From NCBI GenBank assembly GCA_002328625.1, contig DCVC01000137.1:1-10075 (forward strand): a DNA stretch of 10,075 bases, written 5' to 3'. Source of the DNA: Bacteroidales bacterium UBA2198 (GTDB lineage Bacteria > Bacteroidota > Bacteroidia > Bacteroidales > VadinHA17). A program made the position numbers and the translations under genes. A model generated the notes under the pieces. It saw nothing but the letters and a program-made list of their open reading frames with translations. It had not been told where the DNA came from and ran no database searches. Each line of letters starts with the position of its first letter. Positions within the stretch are counted from its first letter, which is position 1. Shown piece after piece: positions 1-7,268 of the stretch.

Positions 1-1
1 G

Positions 2-604
2 TTTGGAAAGATATTAAGGGAGAGCAGTGCAAAATATCTCCTGCAGGGTACCATCCTTACGGATGTCGATGAAACAATCGCTGGTATCAAACGCCAACAT
101 AACGTATTTGAACAGCTTGGTATCGATCCCCAGAAAGCATTTGGTTACAAGATCATTGAACCCTTGATCCAGCTCCGAAAAGATAGTGTCCGGGCCGTTG
201 GCAGAGCTCTGGGATTGTCTCCCGATCTTTTTGACCGCATCCCGTTCCCGGGTCCCGCTCTTTCGGCCAGGGTGATAGGAGAAGTGACTCCTGAACGTGT
301 TGAGAGTGTCCGTAAAGCCACAGTGGTGGTTGAGCGTCTCCTGAAAGACACAGGTGCATTCCAGTATCTTGCAATACTGCACGAGGACCGTGTTACAGGT
401 ATGCGCGACGGAAAACGCGATTTCGGACAGCAGATTGAGGTTCGTTGCTGGGACAGCAGGGATGCACGAACAGCAAAACCCACAAATGTTCCTTTCGAAA
501 TCCTTGAAAAAATATCAGAAGAGATTATTCGTGAAGTCCCGGGAGTTGTAAGTGTAACATATAATATCGCTACAAAACCTCCTTCAACTATCGAAGCGAT
601 ATAA
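2..604 (+). CDS. guaA: GMP synthase, ATP-pyrophosphatase/C-terminal dimerisation part (5'-truncated by window)
   Basis: The reading frame is open from base 2 and ends at TAA 602-604, giving the last 200 residues of a longer protein; the start is outside the window. It matches the C-terminal half of GuaA, which aminates XMP to GMP using ATP and ammonia in the cytoplasm. Visible landmarks are a YLLQGTILTDV segment (canonical form LxQGTIYPDV), an IKRQHNV segment at the place of the usual IKSHHNV, EPLIQLRKDSVR, the PFPGPALSARVIGEV segment, RVTGMRDGKRDF, and a C-terminal KPPSTIEAI (canonical KPPATIEWE). The GuaA dimerisation domain is therefore complete. The SH-to-RQ change in the lid segment, and FGYKIIEPL where GGLPxxM is usual, place it in a divergent branch closer to stand-alone archaeal-type synthetase subunits. 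Whether a glutamine amidotransferase domain is fused upstream cannot be seen. A paralogue with another amidation substrate remains possible. Confidence 0.85.
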   Translation, partial: FGKILRESSAKYLLQGTILTDVDETIAGIKRQHNVFEQLGIDPQKAFGYKIIEPLIQLRKDSVRAVGRALGLSPDLFDRIPFPGPALSARVIGEVTPERVESVRKATVVVERLLKDTGAFQYLAILHEDRVTGMRDGKRDFGQQIEVRCWDSRDARTAKPTNVPFEILEKISEEIIREVPGVVSVTYNIATKPPSTIEAI

Positions 605-624
605 AAGCCGTTACAATAAGATCA

Positions 625-1704
625 ATGACACACGACCGCCACTATGAACTTGTAAGCAGGCTGAAGCCTGCCAGGATCATAGTCCCTGTTCTTTTGGGTC
701 TGGCAGTAGTTGCCTGGTTCATAACCAGGGAGATCAATATGGATATCCTGAAGCGGCTTCATTTTAACTGGAAGTCGGTTTTCTGGCTTTTTGTTGCATG
801 GTGCTGTATGATTGGGAGGGATCTTGGGTATATTATAAGATTAAGGATACTTACTGAAAAAGATCTTAGCTGGATGCAGGCATTCAAGGTTATTATGCTC
901 TGGGAATTCACCTCAGCTATTTCGCCTTCTACCGTTGGTGGCACTGCTGTGGCCGTTGTCTTTATTCACAAGGAAGGATTATCTGTCGGAAGAAGCACAT
1001 CCGTGGTCCTTGCCACATCATTTCTTGATGAACTTTATTTCGTGATATTGTTCCCTTTGATATTATGGGTTGTCGGAGGGAAAATGTTGTTTACCACATC
1101 CCTTCAGGGAACGGGTATCGCTTTTCTTAATAACCTTGTAATAGTTGCAATAATCGGATATGCGGTTATACTGCTCTGGGTATTGCTTGTCGGTTATGGC
1201 CTGTTTATCGATCCGGATAAGATTCGAAAAACCCTGATCTATGTGTTCAGGCTCCCGGTGCTGAGGAGATGGAAAGAGTCTGCTGTCAGGGCAGGCAATG
1301 ATATTGTTGAAAGTTCCCGTGAACTGAAAAGACAGCCTGTTTCATTCTGGTTAAAGGCTTTTACTGCAACCTTCCTTTCATGGACATCGCGGTATTGGGT
1401 TATAAATGCAATACTTGTTGCATTTTTTGCCGTCAGCGACCATTTTCTGATCTTTGCACGTCAGCTTGTCACCTGGATAATGATGATAATCAGCCCAACC
1501 CCGGGAGGCAGCGGATTTGCCGAGCTGATCCTGGGACGTTATATCACGGACGCGATCCCGGCAGATGCCGTTTCGGCGGGAAGTATTGCTCTCGCAATTA
1601 CAATTATCTGGAGAATTATCAGTTATTATCCATATCTGATAATAGGCGCCTCGATAGTTCCGGGATGGATCCAGAGGAAATTTGTGAGGCAACCTGTAAA
1701 ATAG
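625..1704 (+). CDS. Integral membrane protein, lysylphosphatidylglycerol synthase TM / UPF0104 family
   Basis: A 359-residue polytopic membrane protein with about eight hydrophobic segments (roughly residues 17-34, 52-68, 86-112, 127-150, 169-193, 245-270, 275-290 and 316-345). Two glycine/proline motifs typical of the PF03706-like family (the flippase part of MprF, YbhN, AglD2-like proteins) are present: SPSTVGGTAVA at about 100-110 and SPTPGGSGFAE at about 290-300. There is no C-terminal lysyl-transfer domain, so this is the membrane module alone. Family members are linked to moving or modifying lipids and lipid-linked sugars; the substrate here is unknown. The ATG at 625 is the first in frame, 20 bases after the upstream GMP synthase stop, with no clear Shine-Dalgarno sequence. 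Co-transcription with the upstream gene is likely from the spacing, though the functions appear unrelated. The next gene starts 56 bases downstream. Confidence 0.85.
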   Translation: MTHDRHYELVSRLKPARIIVPVLLGLAVVAWFITREINMDILKRLHFNWKSVFWLFVAWCCMIGRDLGYIIRLRILTEKDLSWMQAFKVIMLWEFTSAISPSTVGGTAVAVVFIHKEGLSVGRSTSVVLATSFLDELYFVILFPLILWVVGGKMLFTTSLQGTGIAFLNNLVIVAIIGYAVILLWVLLVGYGLFIDPDKIRKTLIYVFRLPVLRRWKESAVRAGNDIVESSRELKRQPVSFWLKAFTATFLSWTSRYWVINAILVAFFAVSDHFLIFARQLVTWIMMIISPTPGGSGFAELILGRYITDAIPADAVSAGSIALAITIIWRIISYYPYLIIGASIVPGWIQRKFVRQPVK

Positions 1705-1760
1705 GATTGATTTTTCGTTAATTTGACTTTTATCGGGTAACACTCATTTGTCAGTAAATT

Positions 1761-4700
1761 ATGAGTGAAGAGATTTTGAAGGCGTTAATGGAATTATTTG
1801 CCCTTGTAGCAAAGCAGGACGGGGGTGTAATTGTCAGTGAACGTGAATATGTATATAATGTACTCCGGAAGGAGCTTTCTGCAGAGTCTGTAAATGAATA
1901 CCTTGCCCTTTTTGATCAGCATGCCGGTCCTGTCAGACTTTCGTCAGATGAAAAAGAGCTTGCTTCTCCCTCTGTAAGAGACTCTGTTCAGATCCTTGGC
2001 ATCTGCAGAAAAATAAACAGGACGCTGAATCAGGAACAAAAAGTGGTCGTTGCAATGCGGTTGTACGAGATGGTGAACGCCGACCGCAGATTCACTCCCC
2101 AGAGGATGAATATAATTAATACCGTTGCAGAAGTCTTCAAAATACCTCCTGATGAATTTAAGATCATTGAACAATTTGTTAATAATGACGATCCTGAAAA
2201 AATCAACAGCCCGGCTATAATTACTCTCAAACCAGGTGAGGAGGAGTGCGGATTGTGCAACAAAACTTATTCCGGCTATCCCGATACAAAAATCTTCTTC
2301 CTTCAGGTTGCAAGTGTAAATCTTTTCTTTGTTAAATATATTTCAGCTGATCAGTTATATCTGAATGGCCTTCCCATAATGTCGGGTCAGGTTTATTCTT
2401 TTGCCAAGGGCGGTTCAATTAAATCACGGCAAGGTCATGCTGTTTATTACAGCGATATCAATGCCAGGTTCTTATCGCACGTGACCCCACATAAATTATC
2501 TTTTACTGTTGAGAATCTCAGCCATGTTTTCCCAAATGGCCAGACTGCCCTCAATAATCTCAGCTTTTCAACAGATCAGGGGAAACTGGTCGGCATTCTT
2601 GGAGCAACAGGTTCGGGGAAAACCACTCTTCTGAATCTGATAAGCGGTATTGTTGAACCAACAACCGGTACTATTAAAATAAACGGACTGGATATCTTCA
2701 AAGAAAAAGATTACCTGGAAGGAGTTATTGGCTTCGTTCCACAGGATGATCTCCTTATTGAAGACCTTACCGTGTTCGAAAATCTTTATTTTTCAGCATG
2801 CCAGTCTTTCGGAAATAAAAACAAGACGGAAATTACTTCCCTTGTTGACCAGGTACTTTCAAATCTGGGTTTGATTGAAAAGAAGAACCTTAAGGTAGGT
2901 TCCCAGTTTAATAAAGTAATAAGCGGAGGTCAGAGAAAAAAACTGAATATTGCACTTGAATTGATCCGCGAGCCTTCTGTTCTTTTTCTTGATGAGCCCA
3001 CATCCGGCTTATCATCAAGAGATTCCGAAAACCTGATGGATCTTCTCAGGGACCTTACTTTAAAAGGGAAGCTGATTATCACTGTTATACACCAGCCCTC
3101 ATCAGAGATATTCAAGATGTTCGACAATGTCATCATTCTCGACTACGGCGGGTATATGGTATATTCCGGGAATCCGGTTGATGCGGTAATTTATTTCAAA
3201 ACCCTTGATAACCAGATCAATGCCAGTCAGGGGGAGTGCCCTTCATGCGGTAATGTAAATCCGGATACAATTTTTAATATCCTCGAGACTCAGGTGGTTG
3301 ATGAGTTCGGAAGATACACAGAAAAGAGGAAGGTGAAACCGGAGGACTGGGGAAAGAGGTTCAGGTCTCTTCATACTGAAACACAGGTTGCCCATGTAAA
3401 TGAACCTCCTCAAAAAACTCTGATAAGACCGTTGTGGCTGAAACAATCCCGGATCTATTTCTCAAGGGATCTGAAAAGTAAGACTGCCAATACCCAGTAC
3501 GTTTTACTGACTCTTCTTGAGGCACCGATTCTTGGTTTTATTCTTTCATTTATAATACGATACATACCTGATCCTGCCAGCCATGAGTATGTTTTTGCGG
3601 AAAACGAAAATATCCCGATCTACATATTTATGAGCATTATCGTGGCATTGTTCCTGGGATTGACAATAAGTGCAGAAGAGATATTCCGGGACAGAAAGAT
3701 GCTTGCAAGGGAACATTTCCTTAACCTGAGCAGGAACAGCTATCTTGTTTCTAAAATTACAATACTGGTAATCATTTCTGCAATACAGACTTTTCTTTTT
3801 TTAATAATTGCAAATCCTATCCTTGGAATAAGGGGTATGTTATTCAGTTACTGGATATCGCTTTTCATTACTGCATTATACGCTAACATGCTTGGATTGA
3901 TTATATCATCCTCCTTTAATTCAGCAATAACAATTTACATTATAATACCCCTCCTGATAATTCCCATGATGGTGCTTAGCGGTGCAATGTTTCCTTTTGA
4001 CAAGCTTAACAGGTATATAGGCAGTGTAAACAAAGTGCCGGTAATAGCAGAACTTATGCCGACAAGATGGACCTATGAGGCAATGATGGTAACCCAGTTC
4101 AAGGGTAACAAATACAGTACAGTGGTATATAATGAGGACGGAGAGACATATTTCATGCTACAGAAAGAACTGAGCGAAGCTGATTTTAATAAGGTTTACC
4201 GCGTTCCTGAACTGAAAAGAGCACTGGCTTCGATTCTCAGCAATTACAGCACCAATCAGTCAAACCAGGCAGATGATAACAGAACTGCTCAGGATAGATT
4301 ATCCTCAAACCTTCATCTTTTGAGAAATGAGTTATCGGTGTTACCCTCTTTATATGACTTAAGTGAATTCAAATTTGCAGGAGATCTTACTACTTCCGGA
4401 TTTAACCAGGTTATCGCCGATTCACTTGCCTTGTACCTTGAAATGATCAATGAGGAATTCCGGCAGAGATCTACCCTTGTAAGCGACACTAAAGAGAGAT
4501 TCTATAACCTTAATGAAGCAAAACTGAAAAAGCTTGAAAAGAAATATTTTAATTATAAACTTGAGGAAATTGTTACTAAATATTATGAACCTAACAAATT
4601 CTTCGTATATAAAGATATAATTATCCAGAATACTGATCCTGTATATCTTGATCCTCCCAGGAAAGGATTCCTGAATTTCCGAACACATTTTTTTGCACCA

Positions 4701-4850
4701 TCAAAATATATTTTCGGAATTAAGACTGACACATTTGTGTTTAACAATTTGCTTGTTTTGCTGAGCACAATTATCCTTTATGTATGCCTGTATTTCGATC
4801 TGTTAGCAAAAGCTGTCCGGTTCGGTGAGAAACTGGGATTTCGAAAATGA
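1761..4850 (+). CDS. ABCG-like ABC transporter: TerB-like N-terminus, ATPase and membrane domain in one chain
   Basis: A 1029-residue protein. Residues 1-145 are helical and acidic and resemble a TerB/TerB-N (tellurite-resistance-like) domain. Residues about 175-235 are beta-rich with an LNGLPIMSGQVYSF stretch reminiscent of a degenerate FHA domain (weak). The ATPase spans about 245-480: Walker A GATGSGKT 281-288, Q-loop Q328, signature ISGGQ 387-391, Walker B VLFLDE 407-412 and H-loop H444, all intact, so ATP hydrolysis is expected. The membrane domain follows: helices at about 577-600, 618-638, 663-688, 694-716, 721-745 and 992-1013. ATPase before membrane domain is ABCG/White order, hence a half-transporter that should dimerise. 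Two CxxC pairs lie at 163-166 and 493-496. About 245 residues separate the last two helices, far more than in ordinary ABCG proteins. The substrate is unknown. The ATG at 1761 keeps the whole TerB-like region; no Shine-Dalgarno is visible. Two exported proteins follow. Confidence 0.9.
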   Translation: MSEEILKALMELFALVAKQDGGVIVSEREYVYNVLRKELSAESVNEYLALFDQHAGPVRLSSDEKELASPSVRDSVQILGICRKINRTLNQEQKVVVAMRLYEMVNADRRFTPQRMNIINTVAEVFKIPPDEFKIIEQFVNNDDPEKINSPAIITLKPGEEECGLCNKTYSGYPDTKIFFLQVASVNLFFVKYISADQLYLNGLPIMSGQVYSFAKGGSIKSRQGHAVYYSDINARFLSHVTPHKLSFTVENLSHVFPNGQTALNNLSFSTDQGKLVGILGATGSGKTTLLNLISGIVEPTTGTIKINGLDIFKEKDYLEGVIGFVPQDDLLIEDLTVFENLYFSACQSFGNKNKTEITSLVDQVLSNLGLIEKKNLKVGSQFNKVISGGQRKKLNIALELIREPSVLFLDEPTSGLSSRDSENLMDLLRDLTLKGKLIITVIHQPSSEIFKMFDNVIILDYGGYMVYSGNPVDAVIYFKTLDNQINASQGECPSCGNVNPDTIFNILETQVVDEFGRYTEKRKVKPEDWGKRFRSLHTETQVAHVNEPPQKTLIRPLWLKQSRIYFSRDLKSKTANTQYVLLTLLEAPILGFILSFIIRYIPDPASHEYVFAENENIPIYIFMSIIVALFLGLTISAEEIFRDRKMLAREHFLNLSRNSYLVSKITILVIISAIQTFLFLIIANPILGIRGMLFSYWISLFITALYANMLGLIISSSFNSAITIYIIIPLLIIPMMVLSGAMFPFDKLNRYIGSVNKVPVIAELMPTRWTYEAMMVTQFKGNKYSTVVYNEDGETYFMLQKELSEADFNKVYRVPELKRALASILSNYSTNQSNQADDNRTAQDRLSSNLHLLRNELSVLPSLYDLSEFKFAGDLTTSGFNQVIADSLALYLEMINEEFRQRSTLVSDTKERFYNLNEAKLKKLEKKYFNYKLEEIVTKYYEPNKFFVYKDIIIQNTDPVYLDPPRKGFLNFRTHFFAPSKYIFGIKTDTFVFNNLLVLLSTIILYVCLYFDLLAKAVRFGEKLGFRK

Positions 4851-4882
4851 TCAATTAATAGATTGTTAATCAGTTTTTTTTT
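4848..4882 (+). terminator. Possible AT-rich intrinsic terminator overlapping the ABC transporter stop codon
   Basis: Bases 4848-4855 (TGATCAAT) can pair with 4862-4865 (ATTG) and 4869-4872 (ATCA) with a three-base bulge and a six-base loop. This is followed by G and an uninterrupted run of nine T (4874-4882). The T-tract is typical of Rho-independent termination, but the stem is short and A/T-rich, so termination may be weak or partial and readthrough into the next gene is plausible. Confidence 0.35.
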
Positions 4883-4889
4883 ATTTTTG
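4882..4889 (+). promoter_or_regulatory. Candidate Bacteroidetes -7 promoter element
   Basis: TATTTTTG matches the Bacteroidetes sigma-ABfr -7 consensus TAnnTTTG and lies 22 bases before the ATG at 4912, which would give a short leader of about 15-20 bases. The only -33-like sequence is ATTG at 4862-4865, with a rather short 16-base spacer and lying inside the possible terminator stem. T-rich DNA gives such matches easily, so this is tentative. Confidence 0.35.
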
Positions 4890-4911
4890 TAATAACCAAT
4901 AGATATCCTGA

Positions 4912-5826
4912 ATGAAAGGAAGTGTTGTTTTATTTTTGCTATTAACGGTTCTTGCAACGTTCTCATGCAGGAACTCATCCAATAAAGGAGGGGAATTTAT
5001 TTTCCCCGTACCTGATTCCGTTCCGCTTTCTGAAGTTGAAAAGTTAAGTGACGAAGCTATTGAAGAGATCTCAAGAAACATCTCATCTCCGGTTGAAATT
5101 GCAAATCTTCTGCAGACTATGAATGTTCCTTTTTCTCCAGGTTATATTGCTTCCTCGATTGATGCAAACAAGCAGGCAAAAGCATTTGACAAAGCCATTA
5201 AGCTTGGAATACTTGGCGCAGACCTTGGATACCTCAACATGTACGAAAAAACAGGCTCCTCAATTGATATTCTTTCCTCAATCAAGAAACTAGCAGAGGG
5301 GATAAGGGTTGGTCAGTTTTTCGATTTTGAAACAATCAAAAGGCTTTCACTGAACAAATCAAATCTCGATTCCCTGCTGTTTCTTTCGATTGACTCTTAT
5401 GCTCAGATAGACAAATATTTAAGGGAAAACAACCGCGGCCATTTATCTGCTCTGATGCTGATCGGCGTCTGGATAGAAGGCCAGTATCTGGCAACCCGGG
5501 TAGTGAGCCAATATCCCGACTCTATGTTGCGCGACCGTATCGGGGAACAAAAGATTATATTAAATGATCTTATCCTTCTTGCAAGTCCCTATTGTAACCG
5601 CGATAACGACTTCAGAACTCTGTGCAGTAGTCTGCTCGAATTAAAAGAAAAATACCGCGATGTAAGAATAACTTACACATTGGGGGAACCGGTAAGCGTC
5701 GAAAAAGATGGTGGCCTCGTCATCACCCAGACAGAAAAAAGCCACGTTGAAATGACCGAAGAGCAATTGGCTGGCATTATTGAAATTTCACAAGATGTAA
5801 GAAACAAACTAATTAAGAATAATTAG
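4912..5826 (+). CDS. Exported 304-aa protein, probable lipoprotein, conserved-hypothetical type
   Basis: The first 18 residues form a lysine-plus-hydrophobic signal (MKGSVVLFLLLTVLATFS) directly before Cys19, so a lipoprotein signal peptide is likely, although TFSC is a poor fit to the strict lipobox (L-A/S-G/A-C). The mature part is predicted mostly helical with no further membrane segment. Recognisable blocks are GADLGYLNMYEKTGSS (about 100-115), GQFFDFETIKRLSLNKSNLDS and GVWIEGQYLATRVV, which look like a conserved Bacteroidetes family without assigned function. No catalytic motif is evident. The ATG at 4912 is chosen because it includes the signal peptide; it is 61 bases after the ABC transporter stop. 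The downstream secreted gene starts one base after its TAG, suggesting translational coupling. Together they suggest an envelope partner of the transporter; this is inference from position. Confidence 0.8.
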   Translation: MKGSVVLFLLLTVLATFSCRNSSNKGGEFIFPVPDSVPLSEVEKLSDEAIEEISRNISSPVEIANLLQTMNVPFSPGYIASSIDANKQAKAFDKAIKLGILGADLGYLNMYEKTGSSIDILSSIKKLAEGIRVGQFFDFETIKRLSLNKSNLDSLLFLSIDSYAQIDKYLRENNRGHLSALMLIGVWIEGQYLATRVVSQYPDSMLRDRIGEQKIILNDLILLASPYCNRDNDFRTLCSSLLELKEKYRDVRITYTLGEPVSVEKDGGLVITQTEKSHVEMTEEQLAGIIEISQDVRNKLIKNN

Positions 5827-5827
5827 T

Positions 5828-6262
5828 ATGAAAAAGTATTATGTTGCATTAGTGTTTTTATTCACAACCGGCATTCTGCTCTCCGGTCAATCCACCGACC
5901 CGCTTGTAAGCAATTGCTTATCGGCTGCCGGACCCTATGCCAGATATCTGAAGGATTTCAGGATCCAGCTTGGCAAAGCAGCATCAAAAGGAGAATTCAG
6001 GTACAAAGCCAATATGTCCCTGTGGAAAAACACAAAATACAGATTCTCCATGTGCAACAGCGATGATTCAAACGGACAGCTCATTTTAAATATCAGGGAT
6101 GATGCAAATAAAATAGTCCTTTCATCATTTGATGAAAAAACCGGAAAAGTATATAACTATGTCGATTTAATATGCAATAAAAGCGGAATTTATCAGCTTT
6201 ACTTTGATTTTACCGAAGGGCAATCCGGTTCAGGTGTGGGAGTCGTCTCAATGGTTAAATGA
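5828..6262 (+). CDS. Small secreted protein, 144 aa, predicted beta-sandwich, function unknown
   Basis: Not recognised as a named family. Residues 1-20 (MKKYYVALVFLFTTGILLSG) look like a signal peptide with probable cleavage just before Gln21; no lipobox cysteine is present. The mature part is about 124 residues, with alternating strand-like segments (EFRYKANMSLWKNTKYRFSM, GQLILNIRD, KIVLSSF, GIYQLYFDF, GVGVVSMV) suggesting a compact beta-sandwich similar in pattern to GOLD- or PPC-type accessory domains; that comparison is by eye only. Three cysteines remain after processing: C30, C76 and C116. The start codon lies one base after the preceding gene's stop, so the two are almost certainly cotranslated. 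It ends five bases from the convergent DUF6427-like gene on the other strand, so it closes the cluster. Confidence 0.8.
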   Translation: MKKYYVALVFLFTTGILLSGQSTDPLVSNCLSAAGPYARYLKDFRIQLGKAASKGEFRYKANMSLWKNTKYRFSMCNSDDSNGQLILNIRDDANKIVLSSFDEKTGKVYNYVDLICNKSGIYQLYFDFTEGQSGSGVGVVSMVK

Positions 6263-6267
6263 AGCCT

Positions 6268-7263
6268 TCAGATAATATTAGTAACCTGTACCAGAATTAT
6301 TAATATAAAGATCACAGCAAATATAAACTCAGAAATCACCTTCTTTCCCGAAAACACAAAATAGTGAGTTATTAAATAGCTTGCAGCTATCCCGGTTAGC
6401 CAGAATACCTCTGCAGATACTGACGGCAGAATAATTAAAAGTGCCAGAGAAATCAGTAACTCCCAAATAAGCAGATAAAAAGTCTTGCGCGATTTGATTT
6501 TTTTACTTTTTATATGCACGAGAAGGTGACCCAGGCTTGTTATAATAATTATTGCAAGAATTATGAGGGCAGCGATTGTTATTCCCGGCATATAAACACC
6601 CGGAGACTTGAAGAACAGATTATTCCCCAGTAAGGATAAAAGTGAGCCGGTGTCATTTCCAATAACATAATAAAACCCGAATATCAAGATCCATGGAGCA
6701 GCCAATCCCAGTAATGAGATTATCCACTCCCTTATTTTGCCTGTCCTGAGCAGGACAATTCCAATGATAATAAGAAGACCAAACCACATGAGGTTTGCAT
6801 AAAACAAACTTCCGGCGCTTAACAATAATCCGGCATCAAAAAAATTAAATGCAGTCCCCTGTATCCTGTAAGCAGCCATTATCCGCCTTATTGCAAGGAT
6901 AAGAAAAACCGCGGCAGGCAGAACAGGATTCAAAATCTGAAATTGAGGAAAAAGCCCGCTTAACAGAACATAAATAATTGCCGGAAGAAATGTCCTCTCA
7001 CTTATGAAAAATTCAGAAGTATTATAATTTACCAGCAGAAAAGCCATTAGTAAAACCAGGCAGAAAGAAAATAAAATACCGATTGCCGGAATTGTCCGGA
7101 ACGCACTTTGTATTAAGCCATAAAGAGGCATCGGATCAGTTTCAAATGCGACAGAAGAAGGAGATTGAGGATTGATAAATGAGTTTAACCATAATGCAAG
7201 AGCAATGAGGAAGGTTGCCAATATCACTCCCGGACCAATACCTCTGAATTTTCTTAGTAACAT
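6268..7263 (-). CDS. Polytopic membrane protein resembling DUF6427
   Basis: A 331-residue, very hydrophobic protein with roughly nine or ten membrane segments (for example about residues 11-30, 58-78, 94-106, 114-125, 142-172, 182-201, 225-248, 262-281, 284-303 and 310-328) and a basic loop KSKKIKSRK around 252-260. The N-terminus MLLRKFRGIGPG and overall length fit the DUF6427 family of uncharacterised Bacteroidetes inner-membrane proteins, which I recall as a frequent purD neighbour; this is from memory, not a search. No enzymatic motif is apparent. Its ATG at 7261-7263 is five bases after the purD stop, with an A/G-rich AAAGAAG directly in front, so it is the second gene of a purD operon. 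Its 3' end faces the end of the small secreted protein gene, and no clear terminator was found between them. Confidence 0.75.
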   Translation of the reverse strand: MLLRKFRGIGPGVILATFLIALALWLNSFINPQSPSSVAFETDPMPLYGLIQSAFRTIPAIGILFSFCLVLLMAFLLVNYNTSEFFISERTFLPAIIYVLLSGLFPQFQILNPVLPAAVFLILAIRRIMAAYRIQGTAFNFFDAGLLLSAGSLFYANLMWFGLLIIIGIVLLRTGKIREWIISLLGLAAPWILIFGFYYVIGNDTGSLLSLLGNNLFFKSPGVYMPGITIAALIILAIIIITSLGHLLVHIKSKKIKSRKTFYLLIWELLISLALLIILPSVSAEVFWLTGIAASYLITHYFVFSGKKVISEFIFAVIFILIILVQVTNII

Positions 7264-7268
7264 CTTCT

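Noticed and set aside
145..483. Open frame on the minus strand inside the GMP synthase gene
   Set aside because: It is antisense to a clearly conserved coding region, its arginine- and serine-rich translation fits no family, and no start signal is visible.
164..604. TTG at 164 as the start of a short separate gene
   Set aside because: The frame continues upstream to the window edge with conserved GuaA sequence, so the gene is cut by the window rather than starting here.
1378..1743. Overlapping open frames on both strands at the end of the UPF0104-family gene
   Set aside because: They shadow the conserved SPTPGGSGFAE region; the translations are cysteine- and arginine-rich without domain features.
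1761..6262. Tellurite-resistance or phage-defence island
   Set aside because: Only a TerB-like region is present, with no TerC/D/E genes, nuclease, methylase or mobility gene; the surroundings are housekeeping genes.
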